From assembly GCF_025118155.1 (NCBI RefSeq), contig NW_026251401.1, positions 496,001 to 560,000 on the forward strand: 64,000 bases of DNA, in the 5' to 3' direction. The stretch comes from Cokeromyces recurvatus (Eukaryota; Mucoromycota; Mucoromycetes; Mucorales; Mucoraceae). The notes under the pieces were generated by a model. That model saw nothing but the letters and a program-made list of their open reading frames with translations. It ran no database searches and was not told the origin of the DNA. The translations under genes were made by a program, and so were the position numbers. Shown in pieces: positions 24,460 to 36,603 of the stretch; within the stretch, counting starts at the first letter, position 1; each line of letters starts with the position of its first letter.

Positions 24460-25356
24460 ATGCCACCACGTTTCCAACCAGTTCAAGCAGCAAATCAAAG
24501 ACCTTTGTACAATGAAATATTAGTTTTACAAAAGCTACTTGGAAATGTAAAAAAAAAAAAAGGGAAAGAGAGAGTAGAGAGAGATGAGAGAGAAAGAGAG
24601 AGAAGGATTTAAATTTATGCTTATTCTATAAATATTGCGCACTAGGACATTCTTGAACAAGCTGCACGTATTTTAGATTATTTTACAATTACAAAAGAAA
24701 GGCAAGTCTTTTATTTTCATACATTCATATATATATAAAAGTAACCGGTCAGCTTATTAGTCAATTAGAAGCCATCTCAACTCAAACACCTCTTTATCTA
24801 CATGATCAATTAATAGAGAAATGTGAAAATTTTGAAACAGTATGTGATCAAATCTATTACAATTTGGTAAGAGATTTTTTTTGTTATTGAAACATTATTA
24901 TTATTTTAATCAACATGGTATCATAAATTATAGGAACAATCAAAACGTGTTTTACAGTTAGAATATCAACAAAAAATGATTGAATTGAAAACAGAAATCT
25001 TTGAACGAGAGAAACAACAACAACAACAACAGCAACAACAGCTTAAAAAATTAGAACAAGAAGAAAATGAGCCAATGAATATAGACAATGACATGCTCGG
25101 TTTTGAGTCTTCACAGATGGATGTTTCGTTACCTTTAGATGATCCAAATACAATGATGGAAGCAGATCAACAACAGAGTTCTGCAAAATCAAACGATCCC
25201 CTGGCTGCTAATATTGATGAAGAAGATATGGATGAATTGTTACAGATTCAAAGAGACCGTTTAGACCGATTAAAAAATGTGATTGTCTTGGGTATGGATG
25301 CAGACGCAGTTAAACCCAATGGTCAAAACGAAGTCGAAGAAGATTTATTATTTTAA
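24460..25356 (+). CDS. Mediator tail-module subunit-like protein (Med2/Med29 type, tentative)
   Basis: Exons from ATG 24460 read 'MPPRFQPVQAANQRPLYNEI', then 'DILEQAARILDYFTITKE', an exon with 'LEAISTQTPLYLHDQLIEKC' and 'ENFETVCDQIYYNLE', and a final exon with a poly-Q coiled coil and acidic tail to the stop at 25354-25356. The helical segment 'KCENFETVCDQIYYNL' resembles the Med29 core around the Phe/Cys-Asp-Gln positions. This match is from memory and weak, so other Mediator or coiled-coil subunits remain possible. A TTTTTTTTAG just before the ATG suggests a 5'-UTR intron end. One internal intron (24702-24760) has a consensus GC donor. LINE copy 2 lies 82 bp upstream. The 3' end overlaps the convergent Mrx11-like gene by 9 bp. 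Confidence 0.6.
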
Positions 25357-25976
25357 TAATTTATTTTTGTTTCTTAATATTCCTTTATGTACAAAATTAA
25401 AAATGGGTCCAATAAAACGTTCAGCCAAAAAGGGAGTCATGGCAGCCGATGCTGCTATACGAACCGGTAGTAATGCCTAAAAAAAAAAAAAAAAAAAAAA
25501 AAAGAATAGATGTTAGCACCTATATTGGGAGATAAAGGGGGAATCCTATTTATTACCTTGACAATACCATAAGTAGTGACCAAATGTATCATTGTACGAT
25601 TATCAGGTTCTAATGGCTCATATCCATAATGAACACGTACTTTATTCACAAAACGATTTCCTTCTGATATAACTGTATCAGGGAAAGGTATCTTTATAGA
25701 TGAATTGTCTAAAAGTAAATAGATGATTGGAAAGGGTGCAATAGCAGTTACTTCATGTAGGATGGCAAATGAGGTCATATAAGATCCGGGTTTGTTTTTA
25801 AATTGTTGAGCATATTTACGATAGCTAGTTGTTAATGGAGAAGACGCTTTTTGTTGAGAAGAATTTGGGGTTGCCGCTTTATGGCTTGTATTTCGAGATA
25901 ATAAGCGTAAGCATTTTGTTGTAGACCATTTTTGTGTATTTGTTCCAAGACCACGATAAAATGAAATAAAAGTCAT
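25348..25976 (-). CDS. Mitochondrial membrane protein, Mrx11-like
   Basis: Exon 1 (25976 to about 25559) starts with an Arg/Lys/Ser-rich, acid-poor presequence ('MTFISFYRGLGTNTQKW'). It continues with the conserved 'SFAILHEVTAIAPFPIIYLL', 'VRVHYGYEPLEPD' and 'HLVTTYGIVK'. The donor GTAATA and an acceptor in TTTTTTAG join it to exon 2 (25478-25348), 'ALLPVRIAASAAMTPFLAER'. The 'HE-T---P-P--Y' and 'YGW/Y-PL-PD' patterns match fungal mitochondrial proteins of the Mrx11/DUF1279-like type as I remember them. Yeast Mrx11 is associated with mitochondrial organisation of gene expression; no catalytic role is known. Two hydrophobic segments fit an inner-membrane protein. The stop codon region overlaps the coding end of the plus-strand neighbour. 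Confidence 0.7.
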
Positions 25977-26331
25977 TATGACACAATAAAGGAGGAAAGG
26001 AGAATATATAAATAAAAAAGAGCTTTTTAATATTAAAAAAAGGAAAAAAAAAAAAAAAAATGCTGTTGTTAAATCCGATTACATCAATAGATAAATATAT
26101 CAAAATGCATTGCATTTGTTTTTTGTTTTTTAAACTACTACAAACATTGTATAATTTTAATTTTTATAAGAAGGTTAAAAACACATGCATGTGCGCGTGT
26201 GTTTGTGTGTGTGTGTAAATAGGTAAAAGACAGAAGGGAGGAGGAAAGGGGAGAACCAAAAGGAAAACAGGGTCATTTTTGCCACGATGTATTTTGAAGG
26301 AGAATAAAAAAAAAGCTTATTTTTTATTTTT

Positions 26332-26914
26332 TTAAGGAGAATAAGAGCAGGTACTAGAAGATGAGGTACAACCTGTATTACAACCATGAACCTTAGCATG
26401 TCTACGAAGGTTACTTACGACTGAAAAACTACGCCCACAACCTTCTACAAGACATTTAAAAGGTTTCTATATCAAAAAAATAAAATAAAAGGATTAAAAA
26501 TAAAAAATAAAAAAAAAGTCGATTCATAGTCTAATATTTATACATCTAAATTACCTCTCCTGTATGACTATAAATGTGAGTGGTAAGTGAGCTCGGACGT
26601 GTAAATCTTTTATTACATATATTACAACCATATTTTTTGTTTGACGTCGTTGTAGGACTTGATGATGAACGTAACGCAGATACGTTTTGAAAATAAGTAA
26701 AGGGAGAAGGAGGTGAAGACGAAGAATAAGAGGATGAACGTGCTTTTGATGATGATACTGGAGGAGTTAAATAATGCTGATTGTTAAAATAATTTAAGGT
26801 ATCAAAATTAGGTAGACTATTTACTAATGGCGGAGTGGTAGTAGAGATAAGATCATTGAAAGTAGGAGTAGGACTAGTTGAGATTATTCCTATTCATCAT
26901 CATTTCTGTTAGTC

Positions 26915-26954
<40 letters not shown>

Positions 26955-27372
26955 CTTTAATTATACCTTGATAATAAGTTATTGAGGAAGGAGATGAATA
27001 ATATCGATGATGATGATGATGATGATATTGTTGATCATCATAAATGGGATAATTACCGGTATACACATAAGGAAAGGAATTAACATTATTATTCATTAAA
27101 TTTGGCAAGCCAATAGATGAATTTCCTTGTTTTTCTCTTGTTTGTGGTTGATAGTGACTGGGTACAATAATCATATTTGACTCATTGTTCTGATTACTCT
27201 TGGATTCATTTATTGAAGTTTGATTATTTAGCAATGAATGTTGTACAGGTAACGGATAAATGCAAGCATTATTTCCATACAAAGGTCTTGTTGTTGTTGA
27301 AGAACAGCAGCCAAAATTCGGATTTTGTTGAGATAATAATTGCTGATGATAGCTGTCAAAATTAAAACTCAT
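26332..27372 (-). CDS. C2H2 zinc-finger transcription factor
   Basis: Exon 1 starts at ATG 27372 ('MSFNFDSYHQQLLSQQ') and is Asn/Gln/His-rich with a poly-His run. An intron holding a (TA)n repeat (26921-26951) separates it from a Ser/Pro-rich exon. The last two exons carry two tandem fingers: 'YGCNICNKRFTRPSSLTTHI' with the linker 'HTGEKP', then 'FKCLVEGCGRSFSVVSNLRR' and 'HAKVH'. Both have the C-x2-4-C...H-x3-5-H ligands. The stop is at 26332-26334. The second finger type (VEGCGRSFSVVSNLRRH) is common in Mucoromycota regulators. The target genes are unknown. It is predicted to be nuclear and to bind DNA through the two fingers. Confidence 0.88.
26921..26951. repeat. (TA)n microsatellite inside the zinc-finger gene intron
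   Basis: About 31 bp of alternating T and A immediately inside the intron between exon 1 and exon 2. Confidence 0.9.
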
Positions 27373-28437
27373 TTTTGGGTAAATTGATAACATAGTTAAT
27401 AAATAGAAAAGAAACCACCAGCAAGCCGGGAATGAATAAATAAAATATGTAGTAGACAGCAAGCCGTAATTTAATAAGTGTATAATCAAAGATACTCTGG
27501 TTCAACCTAAGTTCTTTTTGTTTATTAATATTATTTGTTATATGTAAAAAGAAATAAAAAGAAAAAAGGACATGTATAATTAATGACTTATATAAATAAA
27601 ATAAAATAAGGAGAAGAAAAAATAGCAGTAAAAGGAGCAAGTAGTATGATTCAGAAGATATAAACAAGTCAATTTAATACAACTATTAAACCAGTTAAAT
27701 GGTTATTCAGAAGTCACTTTATATAAATGTATTTATATGCACGTTATTTTTTGTTTTTAACAGAAAGATCGATCATATATTATCCACTCACATTGATGTA
27801 ACCCATTTATTATTATTATTATTATTCATATTATTATTTACATACCTGCTATTTCTTTACACATGTTTTTTTTTTTACACACTATTACAAAAAAGAAATT
27901 TGTATAACTAGCTTTCTCCTATTATTATTATTATTATTTTATGTCAAATACTTCTTCTTTCTCCTATAAATAATAAATTCCAATAAATAGATTCGTATTA
28001 TATACACAACATATGGATAATAATAATAACCCTATGTAATACCATCATAATTTACAACGTGATAAGACTGACGAACTAGTATTTCTCTATTTGAAAAAAT
28101 AAAAAATAAAAAAAAATAAAAAAAGACAATGTCAAATCCATATTTTTTTTTTCTTGTGTAAATATCATAAACCTTTTTATTATTATTATGGAATTTTGCG
28201 GCTCCCTAATGTATTTGTAGTAATAATAATAAAAGAGATCCCTAAAAATAAAAAATAAAAAAAGAAACGCACTAAATAGAATTTCTTGCAAAAGGCTGAT
28301 AAGCTCTCGACTATAATAAAAATAAAAATAAAAGATTGACTCAAAATAATATATATGTGTGTGTGTGTGTGTGTTTGTGTTTGTTTGTTTGTTTATGTCC
28401 TTGTTTGTATTTTTTTTTTGTTACTTCTCCCGTTAGT
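27373..28437. other. Intergenic region, no gene seen
   Basis: AT-rich spacer between the zinc-finger gene start and the RBM39 gene end. It has (ATT)n runs at 27810-27835 and 27920-27940 and a (TG)n/(TTTG)n run at about 28355-28395. No supported coding frame. Confidence 0.6.
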
Positions 28438-30674
28438 TTAAAAAGCATTGGCATTAAAGATAGCTTCAGAAACATAAGCTGCCGTAATTTGTTTACCACC
28501 AAACCATCTTCCATTTAATGCTGATATAGCCTTTTCTGCAGAATTAGTACTATCAAATTTCAAAAATACTTCACCCTAATATTTTATTTGTTAGTCAGCC
28601 TTTTACATAATATGGAATAGAATAGACTTACCATTGAATCCGCATTGACCTTGATATATTCTACATGGCCATATTTTTCACATTCTAATTTAACATCAGT
28701 TTCAAGATCGCTTACCCAATCTGGTTCTGTCTCTCTATTCATGATAATGAATAACTATCTCTTGATTAATAATAAATTGAACAACTTACTCTGAAGGATT
28801 AAACATATTATTTAACATAACATAACGAGATGAAGATGTAGGAATGTAAGGCTTAGGTCTAAAAGCAATATAAATAGTTATAGTATTTCTATTGATACAA
28901 CGGTCGTTTTTTTTTTAAAAAAAAAAAACTTACGCTGTATTCATATCCATCATATTTGAAGGTGATCGTTGGTCATTACTATATTCTCTAGCTGCTAATT
29001 TAGCCATTAATTCAGCTCTCGAAAGTGAATTCATAACTACACCTTCAGTTTCTATATAAATAATGTTAGAAATAAAGCTAAAAAAAAAAGATAAAAGAAT
29101 TATATACCTTCATCATCAAGATTAAAATTGCTTGAGCCCGACACAGGTGGTTTCTCAGTAACAAGTCCTACTTTCAACTATGAACACATAATAATATTGT
29201 GTTAATATATGAATATATACATATATAATCATTACTATTTAGAAAAATAAAACTTACAGGTCTACCAGCTAATTCAAATCCATTCATTTTTTCCAAGGCC
29301 TGTTTTGCATCTGAAGGGTTTTTATATTGAATGAAGCCAAAGCCTTTTGAACGACCTGTTTCAGTATCTATTTATTTATTTTTGATATGAGTAAAGTGTT
29401 TAAAAATTGATAAATACTTTCATTTAGTTTACCTCTATGAAGGTTAACAAAGTCTAATGGCCCAAAAGGTTCAAATATTTGACGTACATCATTTTCTGTT
29501 AAACTAAAATGAAGTGAGCCTACATATAATCTTTGATAAGTGGGTTCTGATGAACTTAATCTGTATATACATATACGTGTATGTATTTAAAAAAAAAAAA
29601 AGATAAGTAAGATTTGTATTTTTTTTTTATATATACACATATTCAAATAATTAAACTTACGCGTTTCTTTGTGCCTGTAAAGCTAATCTATTCTTTTCAG
29701 CTTCTGAAAGTTGAACTATAACTGGAATACCTAAAAGTTTCTGTCCAGATAATGCTAAAGCATTCTGTACAGATTCTTCTTCATAAAATTCAACATATCC
29801 ACAACTATTATATATATATATTAGCTTATTGAACCATATCTCCTCTCTCCCTTTCCCCTCCTTTTTTTTCTTATATTTAGTTTACCCTTTTGATTTTCCT
29901 GAATTTCTATCTTTGATGATAGTTGCTTCACGAAGTCGACCTGCCTGAGAGAAAAAGTCTTCTAATTCTCGGGAAGTCAAACGAGCAGCTAATTGAGTAA
30001 CAAATACAGTTCTTCTATCTCTGTCTTCTTCAGGGATAGGTGGTGATGGTGATCGACCGCTTCGTCTACTTTTTTTATCATCATAGCTATCATGGCGAGG
30101 AGGTGTTCTACTCCTTCGTCTACGAGGACTTCTGCTAGAACGTCTTCTACTGCCACTTCTTCTATAGTCGCGAGAACGAGAACGTCTATGTCGTCTCTCT
30201 CTACTTAATGATCTAGAAGAACGGCGATATCTTCTACTACTATGTCTAGAATCTGAACGATGACGGGAAGAGCGATGTTGAGAACGAGAACGAGAAGAAC
30301 GATGATATTCTGAATGACGAGAACTATTTTTTTTTAAAAAAAATAAAATAAAAAACAAAACAAGTAATTTAGCGTTTTTATTTTTTTTCTCTTTTTTAAT
30401 CCTTTCATAAAATATTACCGATAATCATCATCTCGACGATCTCTACGTTCTCTTTCATCCCTATAAGAATCTTTGTGTGAAGAAGGTTGCTCTTCAGGCT
30501 ACATTATATATATAAATATATAAACGTATATATATATATGAATATATATACATATATGTATGTATGTATGAAATGAATAAAGTTAGTATACATGAAGCAT
30601 AAAATATTATTAATAGCAATTACATTCTTCTCTTGATAGGGAGCATCAAGCATAGCTTCTACATCAACATCCAT
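28438..30674 (-). CDS. RBM39: RBM39/Rsd1-like RS-domain splicing factor
   Basis: The gene is intron-rich (about ten introns). ATG 30674 starts '[17 protein letters not shown]'. A long Arg/Ser domain follows ('[16 protein letters not shown]'), then RRM1 with RNP2 '[12 protein letters not shown]' and RNP1 '[12 protein letters not shown]', '[15 protein letters not shown]', RRM2 with '[20 protein letters not shown]' and '[12 protein letters not shown]', a linker, and a C-terminal U2AF-homology RRM ending '[20 protein letters not shown]', stop 28438-28440. The order RS, RRM, RRM, UHM identifies the CAPER/RBM39 (S. pombe Rsd1) family. These proteins act in the nucleus in 3' splice-site recognition with U2AF and SF1/SF3B. 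Two of its introns contain T(n)A(n) blocks (28907-28928 and 30327-30343). Confidence 0.92.
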
Positions 30675-31911
30675 TTTTATCAGCTTTTTTTCTTTTTTCC
30701 TTTTTTTATACTTCTTTTTTTAGCTGGTTAAGAATAGCAAAGAATGGCAAAGAAAAATTAAGATAAAAATATCAAACAAAAAAAAAAAAAAAAAAAAAAT
30801 AGAACGTCACTTATAAACTATCCAATCAATTTACTTGTAAGATTATCTAAAACGGAACAATTGATGGTGAGCGAATATGCAAAAAAAAAATAATAATAAG
30901 GGTGTAGACATTATACATGATCTTTCTGAGGCATCTATCCCTAAATATTGACACTCAAACCTACTTGATTTATTTATAAGCATAAGATATTATCATATAG
31001 GATGTGAATTTTCCCTTTCAAAAAGATAAATAAAAATGTGAACTACATCAATATTCCGACTGTATCTTTTTTTTTTTTTTTTCGTGTTTGTAATAACATA
31101 GATCGAAAGGAATATGCTTACTGACAAAACACACACACACACACACACAGAATTAGAAGTATATGAAAGGACAAACTGGATTGCATAGTCACATTACTTT
31201 TAAATAATAATAATGGGCTTAATACTTTTTTTTTTTTTTTTTTTTTTTTTGCACAGACTTATTCTGTTAGGTTGTACATTTATTGAATTCATTGTAATTT
31301 CTTCAATGCAAAATTATTATTTGTTAATTGATCAATACGAGGGTCTCTCTCTCTCTCTCTCTTTCCTCCTTTTTTTTTTCTAAAAAAATATATATATATA
31401 TAGATATTATGATAACCCTTTCTTGTAATACACGAAATAAGTACTATACATCATGTCCTAGTGAAAAGTATTTATTAACAAGCAAATACCTATAATAAAA
31501 TGAAGGAAAAGTGGAGAAGATTATATTTAAATTGGTTAGCAAGTATAGAGTAGGAATTATACTATTGATAATATACTATATTATTTGATTAGTAAAACAA
31601 ATACACAATGATAGCAATGAAGAAGAAAAGAAGGAGAGAAGGAAGAGGAGAGAGAGAGTGTGTGTGTGTGTCTGCCTTGTTGTGTGTAAGGAGCTTCATT
31701 TATGCCTTTGTATTCTGGTGATTTATATCCCTTTTCATTCTCTTTACATAATAAAACACATTTACAAATATTTTTATATTTATAAAATCACTTAAATATT
31801 GCATATGTAAATTTAAAATTTGGTTGTTCTAATCTATAATTCTTTTACTTTTTTTTTTTTTCTTTCTTTTCTTTGTATTTTTTTTTTCCTTTCTTTCTTT
31901 TCAAAATTATT
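30675..31911. other. Divergent intergenic region
   Basis: This is the shared upstream region of RBM39 (-) and the Zds-like gene (+). It holds A/T homopolymers (30778-30799, 31226-31250), (CA)n at 31128-31149, (CT)n at 31345-31362 and GA/GT repeats at 31650-31672. No gene supported. Confidence 0.6.
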
Positions 31912-32690
31912 ATGTCTACTGTTTTTATTCAACCATTAAAGGAGAATTATGAATCATTTTTTAAGAATAATCAAAACAAAGAAACGACACAAAAGATATC
32001 TATAATAAATCTTTCACATATATTGGAAATACCATTGGAACTATTGGATACTACACATTATACAACAGCTACTACTATCTTATATAATCAATTGCTTAAT
32101 GATACTATGAATAATGAAAGCCATCTTTTTTGGTATATAAAATAAAATAAATAAAATAAAATGAATAAGAATTATATTATATTCTAATCATATTTATATC
32201 AGGCATACACAAACTACAGATACTACACCATGTATTCAGGATGATACAATGATTCCAAACAAGAAAAAGCTTGTAAATAGAACAATAGTGACTCATAGTT
32301 TTGCAAATAGAAAAAAATCAATAGCTAAACATCGAAAATCAATTCTGTCTAATTCTTTTACTGCTGAAGATGAGAATCATTGTATTGATGAAATAATTCG
32401 TAGTGATAGGGAAGCCACGTTAGCTGCCTTGGAAAGAGGTCGCGTTAAAAATAGACACATTGGCTCTATGACGTTTTATAATGAGGAGGCTCTTGTACTA
32501 CGAAATGAGAAGCAGGAGAAGGAGGAGGAGGAGGAGGAAGAAGAAGAAGAGAGGATGCCATGGAAGTACCAAGAGGAGTTGAATCATTCAAAGGAGGATC
32601 ATGTTAAAGAACGAAACATCAACAAAGGGTACCAAAAGTTGATGAATAATTCTACTCAAAACAATTCACTTCTTAATGGTAAGACATGCA

Positions 32691-32749
<59 letters not shown>

Positions 32750-34425
32750 CATATGCATATACTAAATAATAGATATGTAGGTGAGGATGTTGACACAACT
32801 ATTACGGAGAAAAATAGGGTACATCATGTTTTATATTTTTCAAAAAATCATGATAAAACAACAACTGTATTATCTATTGGAAGGAATTCAGCCGCATCAC
32901 AAAAGGAGAAGGGGCTTATAAAATGTAAACATAATAATAATAATAATAGCTCACAAATGACTCCAATACAGCTGGATGAAATAAATGAGAAGGGCATGAC
33001 TAACTGTATAGATTCTGCCATTGATTTACATTCAACTGCCGTGAAAGATGAAGAAAATGCTTTACAACAAGTGTCAACAGCAAAGGCTTCTAACTTGCTA
33101 TCCTTTGAATCTTCCTCATTACCTCCTCCTCATCATCATCATCATAATACAGATGATACTTTTTCTTCTTCTCCATATTATACTTTAGATAAGAGTAGCA
33201 ACCCTTCCAATAAAGATATTTCAATATCAACAACAACGAAAAAGAAAGTTTCCGTTTGGTTATCTAAAAAAATTTTCCAAACTAATACAACGAATAGACA
33301 TGAATCACACACAAAGTTAAACTCTTCTGATACTCTATCTGAAAATAAAACCACCACTTCTACCATCAGCACTACTCAAGTCCAGCAACAAGAAAAGTTT
33401 AATATCTCTTTCTTATTCTTTGGAAGAAAGTTAAGCTCCAAAAGAAAACATGCCATCAGCAATAAGAAATCATTCAAGAAATCACCTACGATGAGCCAAG
33501 AATTTGAAACTTCGTCCATCACTTCTTCTTCTTCCTGTCAAGGTTCTAAAGATACTCAACTGAATAGTTTTAATTATACTCGACTTCCAATTCATACAGA
33601 GAGAGCTATCTATCGTCTCTCCCACTTAAAGTTGACTAATTCTAAACGTCCTCTTCGAGATCAAGTTGTTATTTCAAATTTAATGTTCTGGTATTTATCC
33701 ATCATTCATCACAACATAGTCATCAACTCGCAGGCTGGTAATAAGGACTTTAATAATATGAGTCATATCGATTTAGCAGATAATAGGAAAAGATTGTATC
33801 GATCTTATGTAAAGCAACAACAATCTACTATCAAGCGCAATAATAATAACAAGTGTCGAAAATTAGTATCCATCAACAAGAGAGATACAACTCTGTATCA
33901 ACCGATGTTAACAAGAAAACCTATTGATGATCAACAGCAACTCTCTACACATAAAGGACTTGATTATCAGCAGCAGCAGCAGCAGCAGCAACAACAACAA
34001 CAACAACAACAAAGGAAAGGGAAAAGAATGGGCGATGGTTATCGACAACTACAGCTTGAGATGACGAGATACGACTCTATTAGTTTCTTATCGGATGATG
34101 ATGATGAAGAAGAAGAAGAAGATGATGATGATGTGAGTGATAATTCTGAAGAAAATAGTGATGATGAGAATGGCCATCTTTTTTATTCTTCTTCAGAAGA
34201 AGAGGAAGAAGAAGGCTTTAAAAAGAAGAATGTTAAAAAGTATTCATTCTTTAAAAAGTATTCCGGGAAAAAGAATAAATTACAACAACAACAACAACAA
34301 ATATCAACACTAGATTGGCAGTCATCTTATAAACAACAAAATGAAATAAGCATGACTATTATGAATGAAGATGAGGACGATATACCATTAGCCATGTACC
34401 AACAAAAAGGAAAGAAAAAACGATA
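31912..34425 (+). CDS. Zds1/Zds2-like regulator
   Basis: Three exons (31912-32132, 32203-32678, 32781-34425) splice in frame to about 780 codons. The N-terminal third has 'LAALERGRVKNRHIGSMTFY' and an acidic run. The middle is Ser/Thr-rich. A conserved block near residue 490 reads 'LPIHTERAIYRLSHLKLTNS', 'KRPLRDQVVISNLMFWYLSI'. It matches, from memory, the Zds C-terminal domain, in which the pattern 'ERAIYRLSHxKL' and 'QVLxSNxM' is characteristic. Zds proteins bind PP2A-Cdc55 and control Cdc14 release and polarity in yeast. A poly-Q run and acidic C-terminus follow the domain, whereas in yeast the domain is closer to the end. Intron 2 carries a 53-nt A tract. Confidence 0.7.
32694..32746. repeat. 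53-nt A homopolymer inside an intron
   Basis: Uninterrupted A tract making up half of the 102-nt second intron (32679-32780) of the Zds-like gene. Confidence 0.9.
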
Positions 34426-34616
34426 AATTCTTCCTCATTTGTTTTTTATCAAAGATTTATATTATAATAAAGCACATACATACATACATACATGTATATT
34501 ATTTTAGTAATAATAAGAAATCGTATACATACATACATATTTACAATTATAAAGTCTATGTTATAACACGAGATAAATACAATATATACTATTATAGACA
34601 TAGAATAGACCAGCTA

Positions 34617-36183
34617 TTATGTACTAGACCAGTAATTTTGATGTAGTCTATGAATATATCCAGAAAAAGTAGAACCTTTAGTTCCTACAAACTTTACACC
34701 TTTACTTGCAACAAGGGCATCCACTAAAGGTATAAGATATTTTCGCATACTTTCACCTGTATGTGATGTACGATATTTATCCATATGACTCCATATAGGG
34801 TTATTGGCTTCTAATATTTCATCCAGTGTAAATGTACATGGTAAATGAGACCAAAGATGGTGAAATCGCTTATCCATTCTTGATCGAATAGCATCAGTTG
34901 CCAGGAAAACTAAGGTGGTTTGATTCGCTTTTGCAAGTAAAACACATTCTGAAAGTGAATAATGATTATAATTGGATAAATTATCTTTAGATGAAAAAGA
35001 AAGAGTGCTAATATGATTTATAACATACTGAATATTTTCGGGTAACTCTTTTACAAATAATCCGTCAGCTGTCCTTAGATGAACACCCACATAATTACCA
35101 GCACCTCCCAGTAATTCGACTACAACATCTGTAATCTTCAAAACAGCAGGATGTTTATAGGTCATACTTTTTTGAAGTGACTTGAAAAATTCAATATTCT
35201 CAGACTTTTTTATAGGAAATTTACCTGTACCAAACAAGCTTGTAAAATGGATTAACTTTTGTGAATAATTTTTTAACTGAGAGACATCAAGACTTGCAGT
35301 ATATTTTCCCAAAAATGGATTCTTTACAGGAACATCATATATTCTCCAATCATATCTTGTTTTATCTATATATGTATGTGTATATATGTTTTTTTTTTAA
35401 AAAAAAAGTGAGTTTGACAACGAGAGTTAAAGTAAATGCTGCTGCACAAAAAAAAAAAAAAAAAAAAAAAAAAAGTACCTTTGAAAAATAAAATATCTCT
35501 ATCAATATAGACGCCAGTTGCTTGTTGTTGACTCTTATTTTTTGAATTTAAAATATCTCTTTTAATTCCAAATCGAGTTTGAAGCCAATCAAAATCACTT
35601 TGTTCACGCTCAATAATATTGATATGTCTTTTAGCCCAAGATAAATCAAATAAATCATCAAAGGAAGCCAATGTGTATTTTAAAGGATCAGGGCAGGATG
35701 CTAACTTTCGAGATTTTTTATCTTTAAATTGTTTACAATCGTTATTGGCTGTATCGCGTACTTTATGATGTAATTCGAGTCGATAAAATGGATTCCAGCC
35801 AAATGCTTCACCCAATAGAGCTTTGGGTAAAATCAGTGTCCGATTTAAATACCAAGCTAACAATATGCCATTTTCAACTAATTTATAGAGAGAATACTAT
35901 AAATAAACAAGTTACTAATAAATTATCATTATCTACCTTGAATTAATTGATTCTGAAAACCGCTATGTGTAAAAAATGTCAAGTATTTTTCGTCTGTTTG
36001 AGTCGATTGTTTTTTTGAATCGGAATTAGTTAATGTTAAACTTGCTGTTGCAGTCATTGTTTGATTAAAAGTAAATAATAATTCTCTTTTGTCATTTGTA
36101 CTTGTCGTTTGATATATGTAAAAGATATAAGATAATAAAGTTATAACAAGTAAAGAAGCTTTACTTGAACTATATTTTATCAT
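34617..36183 (-). CDS. GDP-fucose O-fucosyltransferase-like type II membrane protein
   Basis: Exon 1 (36183-35937) starts 'MIKYSSSKASLLVITLLSYI', a signal anchor, and ends 'HSGFQNQLIQ'. Exon 2 begins at 35877 with 'VENGILLAWYLNRTLILPK', giving the typical 'F-N-L-Q-EN---LA--LNRTL-LP' nucleotide-sugar fold. A second intron, containing T(n)A(n) and poly-A blocks (35389-35474), leads to the last exon, with 'NYVGVHLRTADGLF' (the HxRxxD-like motif), 'LVFLATDAIRS' and 'STFSGYIHRL' near the C-terminus (stop 34617). These match O-fucosyltransferase family proteins, which act in the Golgi/ER lumen using GDP-fucose. The acceptor substrate is unknown. Stop codons of this and the Zds-like gene are 191 bp apart, convergent. 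Confidence 0.82.
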
Positions 36184-36394
36184 TTTCTATAAAATAAAGA
36201 AAGGCTAATAATAATAACAATAAAAAAAATTCTCTACTTGGCAAAAAAAAAAAAAAAGTAATATTTTGTACTACATGAGATTGTTGCAACTATTAGACTA
36301 TAACTTATAACCTTAAAATAAATATATTAATTACAAAACCATGTGCTTCACAGCATAATTATCCTTCCTCCAATACACAGTCATTGTTAGACTA

Positions 36395-36569
36395 TTGTAT
36401 TTTTCAGCAAATAAGAGAAAATTTTAGAAAAAATAAGAGAAAATTATTGGACAAATAAGAGAAAATTATTGGATAAAATAAGAGAAAATTATTGAACAAA
36501 TAAGAGAAAATTTTAGGTCAATTAAGAGAAAGTCCAAGAAAAATTAAGAGAAAAAAAAATGGCAATTAG
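36395..36569. repeat. Left terminal inverted repeat with ~22-nt subunits
   Basis: Seven imperfect units with the core AATAAGAGAAAATT (last ones ATTAAGAGAAA). The end segment ...ATGGCAATTAG matches the inner end of the right repeat. Likely transposase-binding sites. Confidence 0.85.
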
Positions 36570-36603
36570 TAGAAAGCACTTTTCTCACTATTATTAACAA
36601 AAA

